Shown here in pieces: positions 38,801-49,700 of a DNA stretch of 64,000 nucleotides; positions within the stretch are counted from its first letter, which is position 1, and each line of letters begins with the position of its first letter. A program made the translations under genes and the position numbers. Source of the stretch: Citrus sinensis (Eukaryota > Streptophyta > Magnoliopsida > Sapindales > Rutaceae). The stretch spans positions 34,435,001 to 34,499,000 of the forward strand of contig NC_068560.1 in assembly GCF_022201045.2 (NCBI RefSeq), in the 5' to 3' direction. Under the pieces are notes generated by a model. It had not been told where the DNA came from. It made no database searches and saw only the letters and a program-made list of their open reading frames with translations.

Positions 38801-41413
38801 AGTTGAAGGTCGATTCTACAGTCAACAATTGCTCTTTCTACCACGAAAGCAGAGTACATGACAGCAACTGAGGTTGTAAAGGAAGCTATTTGGTTAAAAA
38901 ACTTGTTAACGAATTTGGGAGTAATCCACGAGAATATTGAGGTCTTCTATGATAACCAAAGCACAATATTCCTGAAGAAGAACCAAACATAGATGCTTGA
39001 ATAAAAGACATAAATGTAAAATACCATTATGTGAGGGAGATTATCGAGAGCAATGTTTTGCTGTTGAAAAAAATCGACACCAAAGATAATCCGTCATATA
39101 TATTGACAAAGGTGATTTCCAAAATAAAATTTCAACATTTTTTGAAATTAATTCAAATCTTTCAAATGTGTTGAGTTTTGAAAATTTTATAAACTACGTT
39201 TGGCATGATCCTAAATTTCGGGTACGTAGACAGTCACAGGGACACAACCACTTTAGGGATGATGGTTTACTAATAGTCGGCTCAAATTTTAGCAAAATTA
39301 AAGTAAAAAAGCATGAAGACTTTTGGCTTGTTGGGTGAAATTGAAGATTTTTGCAATTAAAGACTATTTTGCCAATGAAGTTTACAAAGACTTTTGGCTT
39401 GCAGTAGCGGAAATCATTGACAAAGTAGCAGGTAATTTTCAAAAGCCACCAAACAAATGTTGAAAAATAAAAATTTGAGTATGTGCTTAGCCAAATGAAG
39501 AGGAGAAACTCTCCTATAAATACTAAGGCACTCCTTTAGTGAATGCATCCCAAAAATAAAAAGAAACAATTCAAGTGAAGAATTGTTGAGAAAATAAGCA
39601 ATTAGAGAGCAAGTGTATTTAAAAGATTTTTCCTTTCAAGTGTGTGTGAGAGTATTGGGTGTATTTGGACTTTGGGAAGTGAGGTTTCTTCACTCAAAAA
39701 TTGTACTCTAATAATTTTTAGTAATAAGATTATTTTCTCTTACTCCCATGGACGCAAGCATAATTGCTGAATCACGTAAAATTCTTGTATCCTTTATTTT
39801 TCTGTGATTATTTGGTGAGTTTGATTCCGTATTCTACACACAATAATTCCATGAATATGAAATTTATTTAGTCTTAAAAACTATCTACAACTTCAGTTTA
39901 GTGTCTTTGTCAATTTTGAATTCTCTTTAACTCTTAAATTTAAAACACTATAAGGATGCTTACCCCAATATAACAACTATATCACATGAGTAATTGCGTA
40001 ATAGTATACCACAACTACACCACACCAAAAGAAGCAATATTCAAAAGTACTCGTAGCGATTAAAAAAAAAAGGCCATAAATAACTAAAATATGTGCTGCC
40101 CCTATGACTTAAGATGATTGTAATCACCTATAAATGACATCCCCTCCATTGAAAAAGAATAAATAAAATAAATAAAGTATCACGTTTGTGTAACATACCT
40201 CCACTTCCAGCCCTTCCTCGGCCGGCCCCTCGTCCAGGCATGCCAGGAGAGCCCTCTACATCCACAAAAGTGAAGTCATATCCATCAATAAATTCAGAAA
40301 GATTAAATCAGTAAAAAATGAAAATAAATGCTCTTACCTCCATGATAATCATTTTCAACCCATGGTTTCACTTGATCAGCTGGAATAGGTGGTTGATACC
40401 TGCAAAAGTAGAAGAATTCAATTTAATTCAAATAAGTAAATAAAAGTGGCTTAGAATACAACAAAATCTATACATAAAAAGTGGTCCATGATGTGGCAAA
40501 ACTTATAGCTAAATAAACAAATTTGCCATTGAAAGGTAATTAAAATCCTTCAGTTTCTATACTGTAATTAAAGAAACTAATGAAGATCATACAAAAAGGC
40601 CTGATCTCTCAAGAAACACAGTATGTAGATGCTTATCATTTGCGTCCAAATCTACTACAACAATCCAATAAAAAGTACATCTGTTCAATCATATAAGCAA
40701 ATAATTAATGTGTTTTAGATTTACTTATAACTCTAACATACCCTGTGGAAGATGTATCCAGTTCCTTCTTTGACAATGTAACAGTTATCACCGATACATG
40801 CCGAGTAGTTTCCAGGCTGCACAAGCGAGAAATACATAAGCAAAATAACAACGAAGACAAATCAATCATCCACAATAGCAAAAGCTAAACTTTCTTACGG
40901 AAGAAGGCCCTCTTCTAGTGGCTCCCACATGTCTGTTATATCAGTAGAACCAATTGCTGTGTTCTGATGGAGACCCACAATCCTTCTCTGAAAAATAAAA
41001 CAAATTACATTGCTTTTACAACTACAGGTTGAGACAAATAGTCAAATAGGAATCCTTAACCGTTGGTAAATAAATATTAGTTGTGTTTCCTAGTGACCCA
41101 CCTTGATCAATTCAGCAATCATAACAGTTTTGTTAATGGCTCTCCCCATGGCTTTGAGAGAAATTTCGTTAGAACCTTTCTCCTGTTAAATAAATAAACA
41201 AAATCTATTTATTATTCAAACTAATAAATAAAATTATAACATCTCACATTATTCATCAATTAGAAAAAAAAAGAACAAAAATGAGGAGACCTGAAGCAGA
41301 GTGGTGGCGTAAGTAATGTAGTTTCTCATTCTTCCTTGAGTCGTAATGCGAATCTCATTCTCGTTAATCGGAGTCTCCGCTTTCGGCTTCTCCACTCTCT
41401 GGTACCGATCCAT
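35802..41413 (-). CDS. ALBA: ALBA-domain RNA-binding protein with RGG tail
   Basis: Eight exons on the minus strand are deduced: 41291-41413, 41102-41182, 40899-40987, 40742-40816, 40338-40399, 40199-40255, 36522-36710 and 35802-35887. They give 253 aa. The start is [20 protein letters not shown]. The Alba domain covers about residues 18-120 ([27 protein letters not shown], an ITDMWEP strand). The C-terminal third is rich in RG repeats ([16 protein letters not shown]) and ends [10 protein letters not shown]. Plant ALBA proteins bind RNA and R-loops in cytoplasm and nucleus and act in mRNA stability and stress granules. The RGG tail is encoded by the last three exons, which are separated from the Alba domain by a 3.5-kb intron holding a Copia remnant. 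The remnant could affect splicing into the RGG exons. Confidence 0.93.
37205..39845 (+). mobile_element. Copia remnant with inverted LTR arms in ALBA intron 6
   Basis: The left arm 37205-37786 matches the reverse complement of the right arm 39219-39845. For example, TTTACGTGATTCAGCAATTAT at 37271 corresponds to AATTGCTGAATCACGTAAA at 39762. The plus-strand interior carries Copia reverse transcriptase and RNase H remnants, so the right arm is the 3' LTR and the left arm is an inverted LTR copy. ATTCC occurs directly at both borders (37200-37204 and 39846-39850), a 5-bp target duplication, so the whole unit seems to have inserted together. Confidence 0.8.
37786..39180 (+). pseudogene. Copia-type reverse transcriptase/RNase H remnant
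   Basis: Interrupted frames read in the Ty1/copia order: a [14 protein letters not shown] start, an FSPV segment, LIKSLYGLKQ-like text, a [11 protein letters not shown] stretch, [22 protein letters not shown] and FYDNQST. Many stops and frameshifts are present, and gag, protease and integrase are absent. The fragment is antisense to the ALBA transcript. Confidence 0.85.
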
Positions 41414-42799
41414 TTCTTCTTCTTTTGTTTTTGTTTTTCTCTTCTTTTTTATTTCAAATTTCACGCAACAAAATCACAAAATGAAAGCTTCTGTTTTTAT
41501 GCTTCGAGCTAACAGATCTAAAGCCTAGGGTTTTAGCGGTGCGGTGTCGTTTTAGTTGGGCATGTTCAGCTATAAAATATGCCCCAGCTGCTGCTGCAAA
41601 ACGAAAAACAAGAGCGACAAAAATTCAAAAATTGAGGAAAAGAAAATTATAAAAGTTTTTAAACTTTAAAAGCGGTCGTAGCGGCTAGGAGACCGCCTAA
41701 TTGAACTGAGAGTCTGAGATTGCGAGACTGCTTTGGATGATGATGACGTGGCAGATCCACGTGGCTGACGTGCTTGTACTTTCGATTTTGTTGGACCCGC
41801 TCATGGTATCAACGGGAAAAATGCCTATGGACCATACTAAGCGTAGGGTTTTAATGGTGATTGAGGAATTGACACGTTCACATGAAGTACACCAATGTCA
41901 AAGCGTCGTCGTTTCTGTATTGCAGCATTATCGAAATGCAGATCGCCACCTACGTCGAATTTTTATTATTATTATTTCTGAAGATAAACAACCTGTTCGA
42001 TTACCGAAGTCCGACACAATGATTCAGGTTGGGCTGAACCCCAATGGTTTTATTTGGCTTCAAATTACAACAACAGACGTATGTTTTACCTTCTGAACTT
42101 CATTAAAAGAAGAACAAAAAAAATCCGATCATTGACAAAACAAATATCTTGGAATATTGTTTTCCATCAAACTTACGTAAAAAAATTAAAAAATATGGAG
42201 TACTATATAAATTTACGTAAAACATCCATAAGTCAAATTTCTACACCCTATCTAACACACATAGTTACACACTGACTTGCTAAGTACTGCTAACATCAAT
42301 CAGGCATAAAATACAAATCATTAATTAAAACATGACCAAACATCATTCTCAAAGTAAATAAATAAGTAAAAATTTTCAAAATCATTAGAAACAAAACATA
42401 ATTACTTAAATAACCACCTCGTGAACAATTTTTTCTTTTGTAAACATATGTGATAAATAAATTACGTGAAAAAAAATTAATATAAACACACATGAATGAC
42501 ACATATTCAACATATCTATTAATTTGCGTTATTATTAATACTTATCCTCACTCTGTTTCACTCAAAATCAAATCTATTCCAAATTAAACTATTCTCATTA
42601 AGAAAATTAGATGTAATAGTGATTAATCGTTTGAACACTTTTACTCACTAAACGCTTGATAACTTGGTCATCTTAGGTCAAATCCACGTTCCAAACTCAT
42701 CAACTTAATCTTGGATTGATTAATTATGCATCACACCTCTAACTGTAAATAGATTACTCATTACAAGGCAAAGGTTAACTAAATAATATAAGAATAATG
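41414..42799. other. Intergenic DNA upstream of ALBA
   Basis: The ALBA 5' UTR and promoter lie just to the right of 41413. An open frame at about 41728-42096 has no recognisable domain and no matching gene context, so it is not called. The rest is AT-rich. Confidence 0.45.
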
Positions 42800-42804
42800 A
42801 GAAC

Positions 42805-43761
42805 TGTTGATACAAAAATCCGGATAAGTTTGTCAAATCTCAGATCCCTGCATCATCATTAAATTTGTTTGGTGGGAAGCTGATGATTAGTTAGCACCAT
42901 GAGCAGACGATCCATGAGCATAACCTGTGAGCATGTGAACACAACCAACAGTCAGGAGGTGCCGGAAGTTTTTCCGGCGAGAACCCTCTGACGCTCAAGT
43001 CAGCGATTCGGGTCTTATTTGGAAAAATCCATACCACAATTCATGTGGCTTAATTATGATTGCCTTAAACAAAAAGCTTTTAAGTAAATTTAAAGGAAAA
43101 GAATTCAAAATAATCAATCTTAAAGAAATCACAGGCGAAAGAGAAATTTCTCTGTGGTAGAGAGAGAAAAATGTCCAATGGGTTCAGTTGCTTAGAGAGA
43201 GAGAGAGAGAAAGCTCCCAGAAATCCCCATTTCCCCTTTTTATAGGAAACTATAGCGGTTTTTATCCTCTCCCTTAGGATTCTCAAGAAAACAACTAATT
43301 TTCAGCCCACTAAGAATATGGTCCCTAATATTTCAGAGAAAATGTTTTGACTGAATCGTGCTTTCTGGTAACTTCCTGGTCGAGCTGACTAATAACATCC
43401 TAGTCGAGGTGATGTGCTCGAGGTCACCACATATTATTCTGGTTGAGGTGACCAATAACATCCTGGTCGAGGTGATGTGCTCGAGGTCACCACATATTAT
43501 TCTGGTTGAGGTGACCAATGGCATCCTGGTCGAGGTAATGTGCTCGAGGTCACCACATATCATTCTGGTCGAGGTGACCAATAGTATCCTGATCGAGGTG
43601 ATGTGCTCGAGGTCACCACATATTATTATGGTCGAGGTGACCAATAGCATCCTGGTCGAGATGATCTGCTCAACCATTTGCTCGCTTTTACTCTGGAGGA
43701 GAGCACGATAATGTATGAGCAAACACATTTATCTTGGTCACCCTATTTCATTCTCTAAACA
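42805..43761 (-). repeat. 3' LTR (957 bp)
   Basis: This is the left LTR on the plus-strand map and the 3' LTR in element orientation. It contains about five 63-bp tandem units at about 43380-43670 and an (AG)n stretch near 43194. It is nearly identical to the other LTR. Confidence 0.92.
43380..43670. repeat. 63-bp tandem repeat inside left LTR
   Basis: A unit of 63 bp, with landmarks CTGGTCGAGGTGATGTGCTC and GAGGTCACCACATAT, repeats about five times. Because 63 is a multiple of three, both strands stay open, giving long spurious ORFs on each strand. Confidence 0.9.
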
Positions 43762-43776
43762 CCAGTCCCCCAGTTT
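43762..43776 (-). other. Polypurine tract of LTR element
   Basis: AAACTGGGGGACTGG on the minus strand sits directly before the 3' LTR, as expected for the plus-strand primer of an LTR element. Confidence 0.65.
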
Positions 43777-43804
43777 CTAGTGTTGAGAGTGAAACGAATC
43801 AAGA

Positions 43805-44645
43805 CTGGAAACTTTGGTGGTTTGCTCGCCTTCTCTTGGTTGAACAGATCCTGGCACACTTGGCTTCTGGTCTCGCCATAAAATAGGCTTTGAGACTTGG
43901 TGAGCCTTTGCATGCCTTAGGAATTTTTAGAACTTTGGTGGTTTGCTCACCTTCGCTTGGTCGAGCAGATCCTGGTATGCTTGGCTTCATGTCTCGCCAT
44001 AAAACAGGCTTTGAGACTTTGGAGCCTTTGCACGTACTAAAAAATTTTTGGAATTTTGGTAGTCTGCTCACCTTCGCTTGGCCGAGCAGATCCTGGCATG
44101 CTTGGCTTCCTATCTCGCCATAAAACAGGCTTTGAGACTTTGGAGCCTTTGCACGCCTTAGAAACTTTTCAATGCTTGGGAGTCTACTCACCTTCGCTTG
44201 GTCGAGCAGATCCTGGCACGCTTGGCTTCTGGTCTCGCCATAAACATGCTTTGAGACTTGGTGAGCCTTTGCATGCCTTAAAAGTTCTTCGATGCTTGGG
44301 AGTCTGCTCGCCTTCGCTTGGTTGAGCAGATCCTGGCACGCTTGGCTTCTGGTCTCGCCATAAACAGGCTTTGAGACTTTGTGAGCCTTTGCATGCCTTA
44401 GAAACTTTTCAATGCTTGGGAGTCTGCTCACCTTCGCTTGGTCGAGCAGATCCTGGCACGCTTGGCTTCTGGTCTCGCCATAAACAGGCTTTGAGACTTG
44501 GTGAGCCTTTGCATGCCTTAGAAGTTCTTCGATGCTTGGGAGTCTACTCGCCTTCGCTTGGTCGAGTAGATCCTGACACGCTTGGCTTCTGGTCTCGCCA
44601 TAAACAGGCTTTGAGACTTAGTGAGCCATTGCATGCCTTAGAAGT
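43805..44645 (-). repeat. 120-bp internal tandem array (40-aa repeat)
   Basis: About seven units of 120 bp share GAGCAGATCCTGGCACGCTT and TCTCGCCATAAACAGGC. Units alternate between GAAACTTTTCAATG and GAAGTTCTTCGATG at their starts (44161, 44281, 44401, 44521), giving a 240-bp higher-order period. On the minus strand (element sense) the frame is open over most units and would encode a 40-residue repeat with RLPSIEELLRHAKAHQVSK and QACQDLLDQAK. The frame breaks near 44040. I do not recognise the peptide, and coding is unproven. Confidence 0.85.
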
Positions 44646-45029
44646 AAACTTTGATTGGCTTCTCAACGCTAGTCTAGCTCTCATTTCTTAAATCATTCTC
44701 ATATTGAGTAACTTTCAAGAAATCAAGTTCACTAAGTTATACCGTCAGCCCTAATATGAGCACAATCAATTTAATGAATATAAGGTATTCTCATCTCACA
44801 TAGTAGGATTTAGAGAAATAATTAAATTTTCATGAAAGAAATTGCTTGTAAATAAAAATTTAACTTCTGACCTATTCTGTTTTCTACAAACGTGTGCCTT
44901 CAATGTGCTCTCATTTAAGGTTTTTGCTTCCTTGTTTAAGCAAGCTCATCCATTTATGCACTGTAACTTTCTTATTTGCTTCGACTTAATGAAAATTGAT
45001 AGAGACGAAAAATTGGCTTCTCGTACCGG

Positions 45030-45047
45030 TCCCCACAGACGGCGCCA
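45030..45047 (-). other. Primer-binding site of LTR element
   Basis: TGGCGCCGTCTGTGGGGA on the minus strand starts two bases inside the 5' LTR. It is complementary to a tRNA 3' end in CCA. It matches 14 of 18 positions of the tRNA-Asp-type site (TGGCGCCGTTGCCGGGGA) as I remember it, with differences in the middle. Confidence 0.7.
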
Positions 45048-45049
45048 AA

Positions 45050-46070
45050 TGTTGATGCAAGAAATCCGGATGAGTTTGTCAAATCTCAGATCCCTGCATC
45101 ATCATTAAATTTGTTTGGTGGGAAGCTGATGATTAGTTAGCACCATGAGCAGACGATCCATGAGCAGATAACTTGTGAGCCTGTGGACACAACCAAAGTC
45201 AGGAGGTGCCAGAAGTTTTTCCGGCGAGAACCCTCCGACGCTCAAGTCAGCGATTCGGGTCTTATTTGGAAAAATCCATACCACAATTCATGTGGCTTAA
45301 TTATGATTGCCTTAAACAAAAAAGCTTTTAAGTAAATTTAAAGGAAAAGAATTCAAAATAATCAATCTTAAAGAAATCACAGGCGAAAGAGAAATTTCTC
45401 TGTGGTAGAGAGAGAAAAATGTCCAATGGGTTCAGTTGCTTAGAGAGAGAGAGAGAAAGCTCCCAGAAATCCCCCTTTCCCCTTTTTATAGGAAACTATA
45501 GCGGTTTTTATCCTCTCCCCTAGGATTCTCAAGAAAACAACTAATTTTCAGCCCACTAAGAATATGGGCCCTAATATTTCAGAGAAAATGTTTTGACTGA
45601 ATCGTGCTTTCTGGTAACTTCCTGGTTGAAGTGACCAATAGCATCTTGGTCGAGGTGATGTGCTCGAGGTCACCACATATTATTCTGGTTGAGGTGACCA
45701 ATAACATCCTGGTCGAGGTGATGTGCTCGAGGTCACCACATATTATTCTGGTCGAGGTGACCAATAGCATTCTGGTCGAGGTGATGTGCTCGAGGTCACC
45801 ACATATCATTCTGGTCGAGGTGACCAATAGCATCCTGGTCGAGGTGATGTGCTCGAGGTCACCACATATCATTCTGGTCGAGGTGACCAATAGTATCCTG
45901 ATCGAGGTGATGTGCTCGAGGTCACCACATATTATTCTGGTCGAGGTGACCAATAGCATCCTGGTCGAGATGATATGCTCAACCATTTGCTCGCTTTTAC
46001 TCTGGAGGAGAGCACGATAATGTATGAGCAAACACATTTATCTTGGTCACCCTATTTCATTCTCTAAACA
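45050..46070 (-). repeat. 5' LTR (1021 bp)
   Basis: This is the partner of 42805-43761. It is longer mainly by one extra 63-bp unit (about six units, 45620-45985). Confidence 0.92.
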
Positions 46071-46457
46071 AGAACCCCACATAACTAGAGTGGTAAATTA
46101 TTTTATTTTATAAAGAGTTCAAGGGCTTACATGAGAGAAAATTTTCTTCTAAATATTTTTTTAAAGATAAAAATCCATTATTGTTAATAACCTTAAATTA
46201 GAAAAGAATCGGAAATTAAAAAAAAAAAGTTAATATAATTGGTGAAGACGCGAAGTGATATGGGGCCCGCCAATAAACCTCCCAAAACCAGAAGTCAGTG
46301 CGCTCGTAGGGCGAGACGACAGAAATAGATAGATAGGGCAGCGCAATCAGACTCTCTATATCAGGCACAACATTAACATGCGAACAAGCACTCGATCTAC
46401 TTCAATTCACTTCTAATTTTTCTCCCTCTCTCTCCTCTCTTCCTCTCTGTCTCAGGC

Positions 46458-46460
<3 letters not shown>

Positions 46461-46488
<28 letters not shown>
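46461..46488 (+). repeat. (TC)n tract in PTB 5' leader
   Basis: Fourteen TC dinucleotides lie in the presumed 5' UTR of the PTB gene, shortly after a CTCAG/GCAAGT context. Pyrimidine-rich repeats of this kind are what PTB proteins bind, so self-binding is conceivable but not shown. Confidence 0.8.
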
Positions 46489-46489
<1 letters not shown>

Positions 46490-46779
46490 GATTTCAAGAT
46501 CTCACTCTGTTTGTTTCCCCAGAAAATTAGTTATTTGTAATTATTACCCCGGAATAGTTATTTGACCTTTATAGACATATATATAGGCTTCTGAGTTTAC
46601 TCTTAATCTGATTTAAAGTCTGAAAGTTACTGGAATACGCCGGCTTATAGATTTTAGGAAAAGATTAAATACTTAATTAATGTGAAAAGTCTTTATTCAG
46701 AGGCAATTAGCGATCAATGTTGTATTCGAAGCTCAAAATGATGTGTTTTACTGTGGTTTTTGTTTTAGTGTGATTTAAG

Positions 46780-49700
46780 ATGACAGAGCCGTCCAAGGTT
46801 ATTCACGTTCGCAATGTGGGACACGAGATTTCTGAAGTATGTACTATCTATTCTATTCTTTTATTCAACTGAATTTGTAAGTTTTTAATTAATTTTAATT
46901 AATTCTTTCCTGTATAGTGCTTGAATGCTCAATTGTCGAATGGGTTCCAAAAGATTATAAGAGTAGTTATTTGTGGAAGTGGATTGTTGTGTGATCAATT
47001 TAACGATCTAAGGTAAAGAATTATGTGTTAAATTGCTAGAATGAGGAGCACATTGAGAGTATCTTTCCTAAGCAGTTGATAAACGTTATGATTATCTAGC
47101 ATTATTCTTTCTTCATGTTGTCCACACAGCATCTAATGAAATTTTGTTGATTTTACCAGAATGATTTACTTCAGCTATTCCAACCATTTGGAGTCATAAC
47201 TAAGCTTGTGATGCTTCGTGCAAAAAATCAGGTTTTTTTTCACTTATTTTGCATTATGGTAAAGACAGTTATTTACTTATTGACATGAGCCAAATTTTTT
47301 GTTTTGATTTCTTTTATCATGTCTGCTTTCTGTATAGGCTCTTCTCCAAATGCAAGATGTTCCTTCAGCCATCAATGCTCTGCAATTTTACACGAATGTG
47401 CAGCCAACCATCAGGTGAAAATATATATGTATATTTTGAATATTTGTCTGGAACCATTTTTGAGGATGATTATGACATTTATTATTTTAAATATGGCCTT
47501 TGGATGTTTTGAGCTGTTAACTGCAATTTATGGAACTATATGTCTGATTTTAATGCAATAACATTCCAGGGGAAGGAATGTTTATGTCCAATTTTCATCA
47601 CATCAGGAACTAACAACAATGGAACAGAATGCTCAAGGACGAGGTGATGAGGTTGGTACCTTTTCCTGATGTATTGGGGCCAAATTTCATTCACATGGTT
47701 GCTTTCCAGGAAAAAAGATTGAACAGGACAGTCTTTTTTCTCGTTTTTATGACAGTGATCATTTTACCATTCAGGATTCTACAGAATCTGTTGTCTAATG
47801 GTATCACCCTGTATGTTGAGGACAATTCATTAAATCCAAGTCATCAGCTGATTAAAACATGTATAGGAGAGCATTTTGTCTATTCTGGTTCATTGGTTTT
47901 TATTTATTTATTTTTATGGAGTGTCGAACACGGTGTATAGTTATATTTCAGTTCTGAATAAAAAGTATCTAAGGATCTCTTTTATTTATAATCTATTGAA
48001 CTACACCAGATTTACTCCTAGCATTCTCCAGATATGAAGTTCTTGTGGACTCCATTGTTGTCATGGTGAAAATGTGCCAGTCTCCATATGTCCTACTTGT
48101 GAAGGCCCATTCCCTAGATTTACTATTTTTAGTTTAATATTGTCCGTTTTTCTTGATAATCATTATTTGAGGGTGAAGGGCTTGAGGGATGGGGTGTCTT
48201 TTGTCGAGGGAAAGAGAATTTAGGTTTTTTTTCCCCCACTAATCACTTCTTCTACCACCATACTGTGCGAAGCTATTTAGGCTCTTCAATTTAGGGGACT
48301 GTCATCTCAGAGAATCAATTTCCTTCCTCAAATTAGAGAATCTGTAGTTTGGCTTGGGGTTTGGTCAAACAAAAAGAAACATCTTTTAGCTTGTTTATTT
48401 GTTACAACTGAGAACTTGGCAGTCTGATCTATTTACTTCTTTTCTTTTATTTCTTCTGATTTGACAAAGTAGCAGTTTGGCTCAGAATTAATAGTGGATC
48501 CTATTTTCTGAATGTGGTGACCAACAAATTAAAAATTTTGGACTTTCTTGCTCGTTTACCATTAAATATGTTATGTTTTCAATTTCATTATGTTTTAAGC
48601 ACCATCTGTATGTTGCATGGTTACTAATCACTTCTCTATATAACCCCTTCTCTCTATCTATACCCCTATTTATTCTCTTCTCTCTCTTCTGTCTCTTTGC
48701 TGGTCTGCTGTTGGGCACTCTGTGGATGCATAGCCGAACCGAATTCTCTTAGTTACAATTCATCACATGCTTTATCCTATTACTGTGGAAGTGCTGCATC
48801 AAGTTTTTTCTCCTCATGGATTTGTGGAAAAGATCGTCACATTCCAGAAGTCAGCTGGTCAGCTTCTTCAAGTTTTCTTTCTCTCTTTTATCTCTATAAT
48901 TTTGAAAGTTAGCTCTCAATTCAATCGCGAAGTGTTGACAGATTTTTGTTTTTTTGTTTGATGGATCTTTTTAAATTCATTTGTTTTGATGACCAGTGTT
49001 CTAAAGTTCCTCTTAAGTTGTGAACTTTGTGTTTTTTAATTTTTAAATATGATTTTTGGACTGCTTTTTGGGACATTTCTTATGTCTTTTAATTAAGAGA
49101 TATCCACAGTCACTCCAATATAGCTGTGCGTTTTGTGTTGTTTTGAAAGTTCTTTTTGCTTCTTTTTCAACATGTTGTGCAAACTGTGTGTAGGATTTCA
49201 AGCACTTATCCAGTATCAATTACGTCCGAGTGCTGTTGTAGCTAGAAGTTCTCTTCAGGTACTGTTGGATCTTTTGCTTCACAAGTTACAGTGAACTGCT
49301 AGTTTGTTTGGAGTCTCTGGTGGTTTGGTTTCTAGAAAGATTTTTAACGTTCTGTTTTTCTGTAGGGTCGTAATATTTATGATGGTTGCTGTCAGCTGGA
49401 CATTCAATTCTCAAAGTAGGTTATGAAACACTCTGGAAATTATATTTGATTTGTGACATAGTATCTTTCATTGATCAGCTTAACTACCTGGCATGCATAT
49501 GGATTTGTGTTCGTTTGATTTTTATTGTTCTCCCATTTGTGTTTATTAATTTCTTATTCTTTTTTGTGTCTCAGCCTTGATGAGTTACAAGTGAACTACA
49601 ATAATGAGCGATCAAGGTAAGTTGTAATCCGCTGCCTGTTGGATTTTCAATTTGCTCTTCTGTAATTTCATTAATATCTTCTTAGTTCTGCTGAATGTTA

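Larger units (their letters stand above)
42805..46070 (-). mobile_element. Non-autonomous LTR retrotransposon with 5-bp TSD
   Basis: Direct LTRs at 42805-43761 and 45050-46070 begin TGTTGAT and end TAAACA on the plus strand. AGAAC repeats exactly outside both (42800-42804 and 46071-46075). A primer-binding site on the minus strand adjoins the right LTR (45030-45047), and a purine-rich tract adjoins the left LTR, so the element runs on the minus strand. The internal 1.29 kb encodes no reverse transcriptase, integrase or recognisable gag. It holds a 120-bp tandem array. The pattern fits a small non-autonomous (LARD/TRIM-like) element mobilised by another retrotransposon. Confidence 0.92.

Noticed and set aside
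41728..42096. Possible gene of about 120 codons upstream of ALBA
   Set aside because: No domain, no splice context and no conserved neighbour relation; length alone is not enough.
43358..43711. Open frames on both strands through the LTR repeats, resembling a repeat protein
   Set aside because: The 63-bp period is a multiple of three with no stop in the unit, so both strands stay open automatically; LTR context makes coding unlikely.
43380..44645. Regularly spaced repeats reminiscent of a CRISPR array
   Set aside because: The units are contiguous tandem repeats without unique spacers, in plant DNA, inside an LTR retrotransposon.
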